DNA from: an uncultured bacterium
GTDB lineage: Bacteria; Cyanobacteriota; Vampirovibrionia; Gastranaerophilales; Gastranaerophilaceae
Length of the DNA: 64,000 nt
NCBI GenBank assembly: GCA_902777855.1
Contig: CACYVN010000004.1
Coordinates: forward strand, 62,001 to 126,000
Reading direction: 5' to 3'
Position 1 is the stretch's first letter. Each line of letters begins with the position of its first letter. Of this stretch, positions 1 to 8,763 are shown one piece after another. Both the position numbers and the translations under genes were made by a program. Under the pieces are notes generated by a model. That model worked only from the letters and a program-made list of their open reading frames with translations. It was not told where the DNA came from and ran no database searches.

Positions 1-465
1 AAAAAGTGCTACCTTTTTTTAGGACATTTGGTCGGAAGGAGTGAATGTTTTGGGACGCAAAAGCTGTCAATTTTAGTAAGTTTTAGCGATTTTAGAAGGT
101 CGGAAGTTGTTTGATTATTACCCCTCAAAATGTCCGGAATGTCCAGTTTAGATAACAAAAATGTCCGCTATATTACACTCTCTTTACAAATATTTGTACT
201 CAAAAGTAGGGTTGACTTTAGTCAACCAAAATATGTCGGTAGACTGAAGTCTACCCTACTGGCTTTTTTGTTATCACACGGAATTTATTTTCTGGGAACA
301 AAAAGTGCCATGCTGAATGTATTTCAGCTTCTATACATTTGATTGAAGCATAGCATATAAGATTAATAACCAAACATGCAGATTCCGCCCGAGAAGAAAC
401 GTTTTGCACGAAATCAAAGATTCCGGAAAAAAGCAGGCAGCTTCGAAATAAAAAGAAAATCGAAT
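1..465. other. Non-coding left margin
   Basis: No convincing gene is visible here. An open frame of 70 codons runs through 130-342, but it crosses the double hairpin at 206-259 and has no ribosome-binding site, so I do not count it as coding. The heptamer AATGTCC recurs at about 128-166 and appears inverted as GGACATT near 22. The right end lies downstream of the SPOR gene and shows no clear terminator. Confidence 0.5.
206..259. repeat. Double-hairpin palindromic element (REP-like)
   Basis: Two perfect short palindromes lie side by side: a GGTTGAC/GTCAACC hairpin at 210-227 and a GGTAGACT/AGTCTACC hairpin at 238-255. The pair is enclosed by the inverted heptamers GTAGGGT and ACCCTAC, so the whole unit can also fold as one structure. 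This is the architecture of REP/BIME-type dispersed palindromes. Only one copy is present in the window, so dispersal is assumed, not seen. Confidence 0.55.
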
Positions 466-1206
466 TTACTCTGCAATTCGTGCAGGGAAATTACTTTTTA
501 AAAGATTATTAACAAACTGCTGGGCTTTTTCATGTGAAGAATAAACCCCGACCTGCAGTGTATAAGACCCGCCTAAATTCTTTACTATCGGATTAACACC
601 GATTCCCGCATCCTGTATAATTGATTTTGCCACTTCTGCCTGCTTTTCGGTTGCATAATAACCTACAACGACCTTATAAGTTTTTGAATCAACAGGAGCA
701 GGAGCCTTTGTTTCTTTTGAAACAACCGGAGCTTTCTGAGTTTTATCTTCTTTATCCTGCTTTTGGTCTGCCGGTTCTTCGGCTTTTTTCTGTTGCAATT
801 TTGCATCCTGCATTTCGGCTTCCATCTCACCGACAGTCTTTTTGACCTGTTTTGGAAGAACAACTTTTTCATCTAACTCCGGTGAGAAAATTCCGTCACC
901 TTTGATGTTACCGTCATCTTCATCCCGCAAATGTTTTAATCTCTCGTCAACAGAACCTTGGACTCCTTCATCCTCAAATTCTGCATACTCCTCATTATCC
1001 GCAATACCAACATCAACATTTGGAGACAAAATTTTGGCAAAACCCAAAAATATCAGTATCCCTATTACAAGAACCGAGATAAAAACAGTCAAATCCTTGT
1101 AAGAACGCTTGTGAACTTTTTGTCTGTATTCATCATAAGAAAAATGCGTTCTGTCACCATTTGGATTTTCTTTATTTGCTTTCGCATTACTTGTATTTTT
1201 TAACAT
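466..1206 (-). CDS. SPOR-domain membrane protein
   Basis: A 246-residue bitopic protein. A single hydrophobic segment at about residues 38-59 follows a basic N-terminal tail, which places the rest outside the membrane. A charged, Lys/Glu/Gln-rich linker covers about 110-172. The last 73 residues form a SPOR domain (start YKVVVGYY, repeat LQVGVYSS), a fold that binds denuded peptidoglycan glycan strands at division sites. It is the last gene of a four-gene minus-strand operon and its ATG overlaps the stop of the DUF366 gene by one base (TAATG), implying translational coupling. A role in septal wall remodelling is inferred from the domain alone. Confidence 0.85.
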   Translation of the reverse strand: MLKNTSNAKANKENPNGDRTHFSYDEYRQKVHKRSYKDLTVFISVLVIGILIFLGFAKILSPNVDVGIADNEEYAEFEDEGVQGSVDERLKHLRDEDDGNIKGDGIFSPELDEKVVLPKQVKKTVGEMEAEMQDAKLQQKKAEEPADQKQDKEDKTQKAPVVSKETKAPAPVDSKTYKVVVGYYATEKQAEVAKSIIQDAGIGVNPIVKNLGGSYTLQVGVYSSHEKAQQFVNNLLKSNFPARIAE

Positions 1207-1760
1207 TACACACCTCTGACCTTTGTGCTTGCAAGTTTTATGTCATCAAGTTCCGCTGAATATTTTTGCATAACTTCAAGCGCAAATACTTTTATATCTT
1301 TTATACCCAAATCACTCTCCAAACCCGAAACTGATATTGGTGCCCCGTCGGAAATTATATTCAATCCTGTGTGAATCAAAACAGATGTGAGTGATTTTGT
1401 GGCAATTGAAACAGATAATTTTTTACCGTTTACAAACAAATCATCCCCGTCTCTTTTTACGCTAAATCCTCTGTTTTCAAGAGCTTCTTTGATTACGGTA
1501 ATTAAAAGTCTTTGTCTTAATACTCCCTCAACAAGTTCAGTATTAAACTGTTCCGTTATAAAACTGAGCATATATCTGCTGTAAATCGGCTCATTATTAA
1601 TCACGTCCTCAATATCTACCATTTCAGATAACTTAACTTCACATTCCCCGCAAAAAGCTACAATAGCATCCCCCTGAATTTTAAAATTTTTATATATCCA
1701 GTGTGGTGCAAGCTGAGAACCAATATATTTAATTTCGTTATCAATAAAAAGTGTTTTCAT
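1206..1760 (-). CDS. DUF366 family protein
   Basis: A 184-residue soluble protein that I recognise as DUF366 from its N-terminal pattern (FIDNEIKYIGSQLAPHWI) and overall length. It has no signal peptide or membrane segment. Its biochemical function is not established to my knowledge. It starts 4 bp after the queC stop and overlaps the SPOR gene start by one base, so it is co-transcribed with queC. That neighbourhood makes a role linked to 7-deazaguanine or another nucleotide-related reaction a reasonable guess, but it is inference from position only. Confidence 0.75.
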   Translation of the reverse strand: MKTLFIDNEIKYIGSQLAPHWIYKNFKIQGDAIVAFCGECEVKLSEMVDIEDVINNEPIYSRYMLSFITEQFNTELVEGVLRQRLLITVIKEALENRGFSVKRDGDDLFVNGKKLSVSIATKSLTSVLIHTGLNIISDGAPISVSGLESDLGIKDIKVFALEVMQKYSAELDDIKLASTKVRGV

Positions 1761-1764
1761 ATCT

Positions 1765-2433
1765 CTAACCGAATATTTTTTTTATATAATCCTGTGCATT
1801 GTTCGCTTCAAGAGCATGCTTCAATCTTACGCAGGATTCACATATTCCGCAATGTCCGCTCCCGCCCATATAACAACTCATTGTCAGCTCAAGCGGAATA
1901 TCGTTAGACAAAGCCAACATGACTATATCATTCTTATCGGAATTTAGCAAGGGTGCAACAACTTTAGCCCTATTCATTGTCGAATACTTAAACTCCTCAT
2001 TTACGGCATCGACAAATTCTTTTGAATTATCACTAAAAGTCTGTGCTTCTTCTTTATTTGCTCCAATAATAATATTATCGAAATTATAAGAATCCGCATA
2101 GCAACCGGCAATATTCAAAAATAAACCGTTACGATTAGGAACCCAAACAGATTTTGCACTTTGAACCTCATCCTTCAAGTCATCCCCAGATGGCAATTTA
2201 TCCTCTGAAACAAGAGCAGTATTTGTAATTTCTTTTAAAAAATCAAGTTTTATGACCTTATGTTCAACATTGTAGTAATCACAAATTTTTGCAGATGCTT
2301 CAATTTCGTCTTTTGCCGATTTTTGACCATAATCAAAAGTTAATGCAAGTGTTACATTTAATTCTTTTTTTGTTAAACCGAGACTCACAAGAGAATCTAA
2401 TCCGCCGGATAATAAAATTATTGATTTAGCCAT
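1765..2433 (-). CDS. queC: 7-cyano-7-deazaguanine (preQ0) synthase
   Basis: An ATP-dependent PP-loop enzyme that converts 7-carboxy-7-deazaguanine and ammonia to preQ0 in queuosine synthesis. The PP-loop SGGLDS lies right after the N terminus, and the C-terminal zinc site reads C-x7-C-x2-C-x2-C (CYMGGSGHCGICESC). I start it at the ATG giving MAKSIILLSGG (2433). This overlaps the stop of the upstream HEAT gene by 8 bp and matches the usual N terminus; an in-frame ATG at 2457 would add eight odd Lys/Met-rich residues. The partner enzyme QueE is encoded 36 kb away at 37943-38620. Confidence 0.93.
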   Translation of the reverse strand: MAKSIILLSGGLDSLVSLGLTKKELNVTLALTFDYGQKSAKDEIEASAKICDYYNVEHKVIKLDFLKEITNTALVSEDKLPSGDDLKDEVQSAKSVWVPNRNGLFLNIAGCYADSYNFDNIIIGANKEEAQTFSDNSKEFVDAVNEEFKYSTMNRAKVVAPLLNSDKNDIVMLALSNDIPLELTMSCYMGGSGHCGICESCVRLKHALEANNAQDYIKKIFG

Positions 2434-3388
2434 CTTCATCTTCACTTTCATATTCATTAATTATATCCACTGCCGCCATTTTCAGCGTTTCGGAATAAAT
2501 TGGCAAAGATATTACTTCATCAAGAATTTCTCTGTCAGACATATTATATAATGCTATAAGTGCATTTTTCTTAACTTCTTCATCATTATCATTTATAAGA
2601 ACATTCTTGATAATCTCAAATGCCTGCGGATGTTCACTATCCATCAAGGCTTCTATCGCCTCGATGCGCACTTGTGGAGATTCATCTGCCAACGAAGATT
2701 TCAATGCCTTGAACACTCTGTCATTTCTGCATAAACCGATTTTATTAAGTGCTTCAATAGCACGTTCTTTTAAAAAAGAAAATTTATCCATTATACCCTG
2801 TTTTGCCTCAATTATTGCGACAAGCGGATCAACAGCCCTGTCATCGCCTAACAAACCAAGAGCAATGGTTGCACTTTCTTTTAAATAAACCGATTTTTCT
2901 TCTTCGTCTTTTACAACTTCTATTAAAGGTGCGACGGCATATTTGTCCCCAATTCGCCCTAAAGCATCGGCACATGCAAGACGCACTCTGTAATTTTCAT
3001 TTTTATTATTAAGACAGTATAACAGAGAGGTCACAACCGTTGTGCTTTTCTGATTTCCGATTGCTTTTGCCGACATAATTCTGACATTTAAAAATTTTTC
3101 TTTTAATTCTTCACTGATACCTGAAACATTTTTTAAAAGAAGAATATCAACAAGATATTCGAGAGAGGACGGTTTTCGGTATTCGTCACAACAGCGTATA
3201 AGATACATCAAAACATCAGGATTTTGAGATTTTGAGAGCAGGTAATTATATATGGCAACAAGTTCTTCTTCATGATAAAAAGATTTGAGCGCATTAATTT
3301 TAGAGATAACATCAATGCTTTGAGCGTTTTCAAAGATATTACAATTTTTTGCAATTTCTTCTAAATTAAGATTGAGATTCTCTGCCAA
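2426..3388 (-). CDS. HEAT-repeat protein
   Basis: A 320-residue all-helical protein made of HEAT/PBS-lyase-like repeats. Recurring units such as RVRLACADALGRIGD, KESATIALGLLGD and QVRIEAIEALMDS are spaced about 30-37 residues apart between residues 100 and 290. Such proteins act as binding scaffolds; cyanobacterial relatives include phycobilin lyases, but the surroundings give no reason to assign that activity here. It is the first gene of the operon with queC, DUF366 and SPOR. A second, more divergent HEAT-like protein is encoded at 21019-21729. Confidence 0.8.
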   Translation of the reverse strand: MAENLNLNLEEIAKNCNIFENAQSIDVISKINALKSFYHEEELVAIYNYLLSKSQNPDVLMYLIRCCDEYRKPSSLEYLVDILLLKNVSGISEELKEKFLNVRIMSAKAIGNQKSTTVVTSLLYCLNNKNENYRVRLACADALGRIGDKYAVAPLIEVVKDEEEKSVYLKESATIALGLLGDDRAVDPLVAIIEAKQGIMDKFSFLKERAIEALNKIGLCRNDRVFKALKSSLADESPQVRIEAIEALMDSEHPQAFEIIKNVLINDNDEEVKKNALIALYNMSDREILDEVISLPIYSETLKMAAVDIINEYESEDEDG

Positions 3389-3552
3389 TTTTTTGCCCTC
3401 TCAAGCAAAAGACTACATTAAATACGGTTGTTTTGCAAGAAAATAAGTTAAATAAATATATTTAAATAAATGTAACAAATTTTTAATAATCTAACAATTT
3501 AATTTATCTTTTGTATTAATATAAGTGTATCAATTACTAATTAAGGTGAAGC

Positions 3553-4548
3553 ATGAAAGTAGATTACATAAATTATCCCGTGTTAACCGGTCAGCACAGG
3601 CTCAAGTCTGTTCCCGACGAGCGTGGTGCGAGACATTACGGGGAGTTGTGTAAGAATAATAGTGAAAATGTGAATAGAGGATATTATAGCGGCAGTTCGG
3701 TGAGTTTCGGAGCTGCCGCTAAATTTTCCTCAAGAATGTTAGATAATCTGCTGGACGCATGCAATAACCACACCACAATTGTACAAAACTTGGTTGCCCT
3801 TGTTCTTGCCCTTGGTCCGAGACCTTTAGCAATTATGTCTTTACCGGGTAAAAAGAATAAAGAAGATAAAATATACGCATCCGGTCATTCGATGGCATCA
3901 GGAATAATCGGGTTTGGTTTTGCAAGTGTAATTATGTATCCGCTCGGTATTGCAGCAGAAAAAGTTAAAAAGAATGATGTTAAACTTGTTCTCGACAGAA
4001 TTGACAAAAGCAACGATGTAAAACTTGTAACAAGACGACTTAAAGAATTAGCTAAGATGCCTGAAATACCTCAGGAAAGACTCACTGCAGAAAGCATTTT
4101 AGAAGGGACTAAACATTTAGAACCTGAATTTTTAAAACAATTCGGTCTTTATGAAGAAAAAGACGGTAAACTGGTAAGACTTACAACCCTCAATAAAAAT
4201 ACGGATTTTGAAAGTATATACAAAAATTACAACATTAAAAACCTTACAAGAGAAAAACTTAAAGAGGGTACTAAATACGTAGGCAAAAAGTTTTTTGATA
4301 ACTTTATTGATTACGATAAAGACGGTAAATTCTTAAAATTTAATAAATCTGCAGATTTTGATAAAGTTTATAAATGTCTTAATATGGCACCTGACGTACT
4401 GATATTCGGTATCTTAAAAGCAATGCTGACAGTTGCACTTATTCCGCCGATTTTGAAACACGTATTCGGTATTGAAAAGAGTAAATCGCAACAGACAGCT
4501 CAGAATAATCCGGCAACGCCGGCAAAACAGGAAGGGGGTAACAAGTAA
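3553..4548 (+). CDS. Lineage-specific membrane protein, first of a pair
   Basis: A 331-residue protein with no family that I recognise. The N terminus is polar and carries SVSFGAAAKF near residue 50, a form of the F-x-G motif seen in several proteins here. Two hydrophobic stretches (about residues 75-98 and 115-140) flank a short charged loop (KKNKEDK). A soluble Lys-rich middle follows, then a C-terminal hydrophobic segment near 290-310. A ribosome-binding site (AAGGTG) lies 5-6 bases before the ATG. Its stop overlaps the start of the next gene, whose layout is the same, suggesting distant paralogues acting together. Confidence 0.75.
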   Translation: MKVDYINYPVLTGQHRLKSVPDERGARHYGELCKNNSENVNRGYYSGSSVSFGAAAKFSSRMLDNLLDACNNHTTIVQNLVALVLALGPRPLAIMSLPGKKNKEDKIYASGHSMASGIIGFGFASVIMYPLGIAAEKVKKNDVKLVLDRIDKSNDVKLVTRRLKELAKMPEIPQERLTAESILEGTKHLEPEFLKQFGLYEEKDGKLVRLTTLNKNTDFESIYKNYNIKNLTREKLKEGTKYVGKKFFDNFIDYDKDGKFLKFNKSADFDKVYKCLNMAPDVLIFGILKAMLTVALIPPILKHVFGIEKSKSQQTAQNNPATPAKQEGGNK

Positions 4549-5420
4549 TGATTACTTTAAATACCTCCATCTCAAATACAAATTACAGATATCAAAGAAA
4601 TTCTAATTCGTCATTTCAGGGTGCAATGCCGACAAAATCAGCTTTTCTTAATCCTTTTAAAAAAGGTTTTGATAAATTAACAAATACAATAGCAACTTAC
4701 TATTACGGACCACTGATGTCATCCAAAATAACAAACTGGTTATTCCACAGAAATGATATCGGAAGAATTGTTGACCACATGCAGGCAATCGGTTCTTATG
4801 TAATTTCAGGTATGTATATGCTGCAAACAATAAGAAACAAAGATATGGACGAAGACAGAAGAAGAACTCTTGCCATTAACCAAGGCTTGACTCTTGTAGC
4901 TTCGACCGCAATTGCATATTTTGTAAGTGAAAAGCTTGTAGAACCCTGGAACAAACATGTATCAATGAAATATGCCGCAAATAAAAGAGGTATAACGGTT
5001 GAACAATTAGGGAAAGAACTGGAAAAACACAGAGCAAAAATTAAGAAAATATATACAGAAAAACATCCGGAAGATGCAGAACTGAAAAAATTTAAAAAAC
5101 CAAATCTTATTCATTTTGTAGAAGAAGGATTAAAAAATGAAAATCTTGCAGGGAAACTAAAAGGTTTGGATGTATTAAAATCGTTAATTATCTTTGGCTC
5201 TGTATACAGATTCTTCGGTCCTGTCGCAGTTACCCCTGTTGCAACATGGATTGGCAACCAATTGACCGGAGCAACTAAAAAAGCACAGGAACAAAAGCAA
5301 GATACAAAATCTGAGCTTACCGTAGTTGAACAACAACCCAAAGAAGAAAAGTTTATGGCATACAATATCTTTAAACGCCCTGATATGGCAAAATTTATGG
5401 GTAGCGAAACTGATAAATAA
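4548..5420 (+). CDS. Lineage-specific membrane protein, second of a pair
   Basis: A 290-residue protein starting one base inside the stop of the upstream gene (TAATG). It carries SSFQG near residue 22, two hydrophobic segments at about 80-100 and 108-130 split by a charged loop (KDMDEDRRR), a Lys-rich soluble middle, and a C-terminal hydrophobic stretch around 218-245. This order matches the gene before it. The stop codon sits about 10 bp from the core of the repeat element at 5431. No enzymatic motif is visible and the function is unknown. Confidence 0.75.
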   Translation: MITLNTSISNTNYRYQRNSNSSFQGAMPTKSAFLNPFKKGFDKLTNTIATYYYGPLMSSKITNWLFHRNDIGRIVDHMQAIGSYVISGMYMLQTIRNKDMDEDRRRTLAINQGLTLVASTAIAYFVSEKLVEPWNKHVSMKYAANKRGITVEQLGKELEKHRAKIKKIYTEKHPEDAELKKFKKPNLIHFVEEGLKNENLAGKLKGLDVLKSLIIFGSVYRFFGPVAVTPVATWIGNQLTGATKKAQEQKQDTKSELTVVEQQPKEEKFMAYNIFKRPDMAKFMGSETDK

Positions 5421-5430
5421 TATTACCATT

Positions 5431-5781
5431 AAGAAAACTTCGCTGATTATAATACCGCCTTCGGCGGTATAAGACCGCTACGCGGTAATATGTGTTTTTG
5501 CCTTTCAGACAAAAATCTCTTAGTGCTCTTGTTCGCTCACGCTAAGGACAACGGCGCGCGCCTGAAAGATTATTATCAAAGGCGCCGTTTTTTAGGCGCC
5601 TGATTGATTTTTGTCCTGACGGACAAAAACGTATGAACGCTTTAGACGTATAATTGGCGGGCGGAGCAATGCCGTCAGGCATTGCAGTAATTCAGCGTAT
5701 TTTCTCTTTCTTGGTTCGTTCTTTCTCTTTTCATCGCAAGAAAAGAGAAAGAATGAACAAATACATATAACATATATTATG
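5431..5781 (+). repeat. Hairpin-rich dispersed element, copy A (internally deleted)
   Basis: A chain of inverted repeats with no coding sense. It contains ACCGCC/GGCGGT around 5455, GGCGCC repeated at 5581 and 5595, TTTTTGTCC/GGACAAAAA around 5608-5629, GCAATGCC/GGCATTGC at 5666-5685, and a terminal hairpin at 5714-5758 (GTTCGTTCTTTC/GAAAGAATGAAC). The same series, in reverse orientation, makes up 24186-24694. Compared with that copy, this one lacks the first terminal hairpin and roughly 90 bp in the middle (between GTTCG and the GCGCGC run). It sits between two convergent genes. Confidence 0.8.
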
Positions 5782-5802
5782 TTCAATATTTCCCAAATAT
5801 TG

Positions 5803-5832
5803 CTTGTATTGAGTTTGTTTACTCAATACAAG
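5803..5832 (-). terminator. Hairpin after the DciA-like gene
   Basis: A perfect 11-bp stem (CTTGTATTGAG with CTCAATACAAG) begins immediately after the stop codon of the minus-strand gene at 5833. It lacks a long T run, so it is either a weak terminator or an mRNA 3'-end stabiliser. A second small hairpin (AATATTT/AAATATT) follows at 5784-5802. Confidence 0.5.
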
Positions 5833-6162
5833 TTAATCCTCATGCCACTTCTTTGAGTCAAATTTCAAATCTGTAACGGTCATTTTTAATGATTCAACGT
5901 AGGGTTTGAGTTTTGTTAAAAGGTCAGTTTTCCTGAGCATAAGTTCCTGTGCAACGGTAGGAGTTTTGCAGGCGATAACCATTATATTTCCTTTTAACAT
6001 TGAGTAAGGTTTTGAATATTCTGAAAACTTTTCTCCCGCAACTTTTGTCCAGAATTTATACAGATTACTGCGTCGGATTGCACGTTTAAATTCTTTTTCT
6101 TCTCCCAGTTTAGTAATAAGTTCATCAATATATTGAAATTTTGTATAAAGTATTTTCTTCAT
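5833..6162 (-). CDS. DUF721/DciA-like protein
   Basis: A 109-residue protein with the DUF721 pattern: a conserved FWTKVAGEKFSEYSKP segment, then GNIMVIACKTPTVAQELMLRK, then a short beta-rich end (VTDLKFDSKKW). DUF721 includes DciA, the ancestral loader/operator of the replicative helicase DnaB, in which this KH-like domain interacts with the helicase. It is transcribed divergently from the nrnA-like gene, 38 bp away. The helicase-loading role is inferred from the family; helicase interaction residues cannot be checked by eye. Confidence 0.72.
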   Translation of the reverse strand: MKKILYTKFQYIDELITKLGEEKEFKRAIRRSNLYKFWTKVAGEKFSEYSKPYSMLKGNIMVIACKTPTVAQELMLRKTDLLTKLKPYVESLKMTVTDLKFDSKKWHED

Positions 6163-6200
6163 AATTTTGGTTGGTATAATTTTTGTGCTAAAATTTTTAA

Positions 6201-7160
6201 ATGACCATTGAACAATTAGATATTAGCATAAAAAATTCCAAAAATATATTGCTTGTATCTCACATCAATCCTGATGGAGATACTCTTGGTTCAATGTGTG
6301 CGATATATCATTTGATTAAGGATAATTACAAAAAAAAGTCAAATATGCTGATTGTTTCGAAATTACCTTCAGTTTATGAATTTTTGCCTGAAATAGAAAA
6401 GGCAAAATTTATTGATGATATTGATTTGTCAAGAGAATATGATTTGGTAATTAATCTTGATGTTGCTTCAATAGACAGATGTGATAAGGCTAAAATTCTT
6501 TTTGAAAAAGCCAAAATAACTTTTAATATTGATCATCACGAAACAAATAATCAGTATGCGGATATAAATATCATTAATCCTGATGCTTCTGCAACAGGCG
6601 AAGTTTTGTATGAAATTGCAAAAAAACTTGAATGGAGAATTTCAAAAGAATGTGCCCTTTGTTTATACACTGCAATTTTAACTGACACAGGCGGATTTCG
6701 GTTTTCAAACACAACTCAAAAAACAATGGCTTATGCGGGAGAGCTTTTATCTTATGGCGTTGAACCGTCTGATGTTTTTCAAAAATGTTATGAATCTCAA
6801 TCAAAAGATATGGTTTTGTTTCAAAGTTATTGCGTAAATAAGGCAAAATTTCTTGATAATGATACAATTGCTTACACCATTGTTTATAAAAAAGATTTGG
6901 AAAAATTTAATTATAACGGTGATGATTTTACAGAGGGACTAACCGAAAAACTCAGAGCCATAAAGACTACTGAAGTAGCATTTGTAGTAAAAGAATTAAA
7001 CTCAAACACCTCAAAAGTTTCAATGAGAAGCAGAGAAAAAGATATTGCAAAAATCTGTTCCGCTTTTGGTGGAGGCGGGCATAAACATGCAGCAGGAGCG
7101 GTTATTAAGGCAGATATTGAAACATCCGTAAAAATGATTCTGGATGAATTAAGAAAATAG
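6201..7160 (+). CDS. nrnA: DHH/DHHA1 phosphoesterase (NrnA-like)
   Basis: A 319-residue DHH-family phosphoesterase that degrades nano-oligoribonucleotides (2-5 nt) or pAp. The metal-binding motifs are clear: SHINPDGDTLGS near residue 20, NLDVAS near 90, the signature IDHHETN near 113, and the C-terminal DHHA1 substrate loop GGGGHKHAAGA near 292. The length is normal for NrnA. It is followed 4 bp later by the YihY gene, so the two form a small operon. No start-codon conflict is seen. Confidence 0.92.
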   Translation: MTIEQLDISIKNSKNILLVSHINPDGDTLGSMCAIYHLIKDNYKKKSNMLIVSKLPSVYEFLPEIEKAKFIDDIDLSREYDLVINLDVASIDRCDKAKILFEKAKITFNIDHHETNNQYADINIINPDASATGEVLYEIAKKLEWRISKECALCLYTAILTDTGGFRFSNTTQKTMAYAGELLSYGVEPSDVFQKCYESQSKDMVLFQSYCVNKAKFLDNDTIAYTIVYKKDLEKFNYNGDDFTEGLTEKLRAIKTTEVAFVVKELNSNTSKVSMRSREKDIAKICSAFGGGGHKHAAGAVIKADIETSVKMILDELRK

Positions 7161-7164
7161 GATT

Positions 7165-8091
7165 ATGTTAAAAAATATCATTAAAAACTTAATGAAAAAC
7201 AAATATACCCATTGGCTGATAGCACTTGTCAGGTCGATAATAAAAAATGATTTTTTCGGTATGGCTGCAGAGATGGGATTTATGCTTGTTGTAGGAATTT
7301 TTCCGTTTATGTTATTTTTGATGGCAATATTTGGCTGGATGGGCAACCGCTCTTATATGGATCCTATTTTAAAAGTTTTATCAACTATTATGCCTCATCA
7401 AACAATGGAGCTTTTAAAAAGCGTATTAAATCAGACCATGATTTTCGGACACGGGAAGTTAATTGCAATAATCGGGATATGTACCGCTTTGTTTTTATCT
7501 TTAAACGGGGTCGCAGTTATCTTAAAAGGCTTGAACAGAGCATATAAAGTTGAAGAAACGAGAAGTTTTCTATATACAAGAGTTTTGTCACTTTTAATGG
7601 TTTTTGTAAATGTATTGATTTTGTTTTTAACAATAAACGTAATCATTTTCGGTAAAGTCATTGTAATGTTTTTTGTAAACAACTTTGGATTTTCAAAAAC
7701 CACTGCATATACAATTTTAACGTTGCGCTGGCCTGTGTCGTTTTTGGCATTATACGTGTTAGCTTTTTTAAGTTATTACATTCTGCCTGATTTGCGTGGT
7801 AATGATAAATTCAAACGCAAAAGTGCACTTCCGGGAACAATATTTTTTACAACATTCTGGTTAATCGGTTCGTGGGGATTTTCGTTGTATGTAAATAATT
7901 TATCAACATACAATATTGTATTCGGTACAATAGGTGCGTTCTTTATCCTTATGATTTGGCTCTACTACACTTCAATCCTTCTTTTGATAGGCGGGGAAAT
8001 GAATTCAAAAGTGTATAACCGCCTTGAAAATAAATCAAAAGAAATTCAGGAAGAACTTGAACAGTTAAGAAAAGAGACTTTTAATCGTTAA
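7165..8091 (+). CDS. YihY/BrkB family inner-membrane protein
   Basis: A 308-residue polytopic protein of the YihY/UPF0761 (formerly BrkB, wrongly called ribonuclease BN) family. About six transmembrane segments are visible, and the family pattern is present (AEMGFMLVVGIFPFMLFLMA near the N terminus; GTIGAFFILMIWLYY near residue 250). A charged tail closes the protein. The physiological role is poorly defined and is likely a transporter or envelope protein. The 3' end overlaps the convergent deoC gene by 11 bp. Confidence 0.88.
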   Translation: MLKNIIKNLMKNKYTHWLIALVRSIIKNDFFGMAAEMGFMLVVGIFPFMLFLMAIFGWMGNRSYMDPILKVLSTIMPHQTMELLKSVLNQTMIFGHGKLIAIIGICTALFLSLNGVAVILKGLNRAYKVEETRSFLYTRVLSLLMVFVNVLILFLTINVIIFGKVIVMFFVNNFGFSKTTAYTILTLRWPVSFLALYVLAFLSYYILPDLRGNDKFKRKSALPGTIFFTTFWLIGSWGFSLYVNNLSTYNIVFGTIGAFFILMIWLYYTSILLLIGGEMNSKVYNRLENKSKEIQEELEQLRKETFNR

Positions 8092-8734
8092 TTATTTTTA
8101 CTCCGGAACTTGTTCCGAGTCTTACGGCTCCCGCTTCTATCATATCGAGTGCAGTCTGTCTGTCACGGATTCCGCCCGAAGCTTTAACCTGCAATCCTGC
8201 ATTTCTTACTGTTTCATGCATAAGTTTCACATCTTCAACCTTAGCGCCGACTCCGCCTTTTACAAAACCTGTCGATGTTTTTACAAAATCTGCCCCGCCC
8301 AAAACAGAATACTCACAAGCCCTTACGATTTCTTCTTTGTTTAACAAATCTGTTTCAATAATGACTTTTAGATTATGCCTGTCACAGGCTTGTTTTATCG
8401 CTTTAATCTCACTTACGATAAAATCTTTATCATTGTCTTTGAGTTTTGTTCCGTTTATGACCATATCTATTTCATCAGCTCCGTCGGAGATTGCTTTTTG
8501 AGTTTCAAATACTTTGACTTCCGTGGTATTTGCACCTAAAGGGAAACCTATTACAGTCACAATTTTTACATTGCTGTCTTTTAAATGCTCCTTTGCAAGT
8601 TTGACATAGCAGGGATTTACACAAACCCCGAGAAATTCATTTTCTTTTGCTTCCTCAAAAAGTTTTATTAAATCTTTTTCTGAAGCATCTTGTTTTAAAA
8701 GCGTATGTTCAATGTATTTGTTCAGTTTTTCCAT
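8081..8734 (-). CDS. deoC: Deoxyribose-phosphate aldolase
   Basis: A class I aldolase that splits 2-deoxyribose-5-phosphate into acetaldehyde and glyceraldehyde-3-phosphate in deoxynucleoside salvage. Visible family sequences are EIDMVINGTKLK (Asp of the proton relay), FVKTSTGF (Schiff-base Lys) and KASGGIR (second Lys). I place the start at 8734 (MEKLNKYIEHTLL, 217 aa) because AGGAG lies 7 bases before it; a frame open to 8773 lacks a ribosome-binding site. It overlaps the convergent YihY gene by 11 bp. Confidence 0.94.
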   Translation of the reverse strand: MEKLNKYIEHTLLKQDASEKDLIKLFEEAKENEFLGVCVNPCYVKLAKEHLKDSNVKIVTVIGFPLGANTTEVKVFETQKAISDGADEIDMVINGTKLKDNDKDFIVSEIKAIKQACDRHNLKVIIETDLLNKEEIVRACEYSVLGGADFVKTSTGFVKGGVGAKVEDVKLMHETVRNAGLQVKASGGIRDRQTALDMIEAGAVRLGTSSGVKIIND

Positions 8735-8763
8735 AATTTTCTCCTGTGTATCTGTTGTGAGCT

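Noticed and set aside
130-342. Open frame of 70 codons at the left edge
   Set aside because: No ribosome-binding site, no recognisable protein pattern, and it passes through a double-hairpin repeat; chance open frame.
5592-5786. Open frame within repeat copy A (minus strand), and similar frames at 24224-24421 and 24360-24563 in copy B
   Set aside because: They translate hairpin arms, differ between the two copies in frame and length, and lack start signals.
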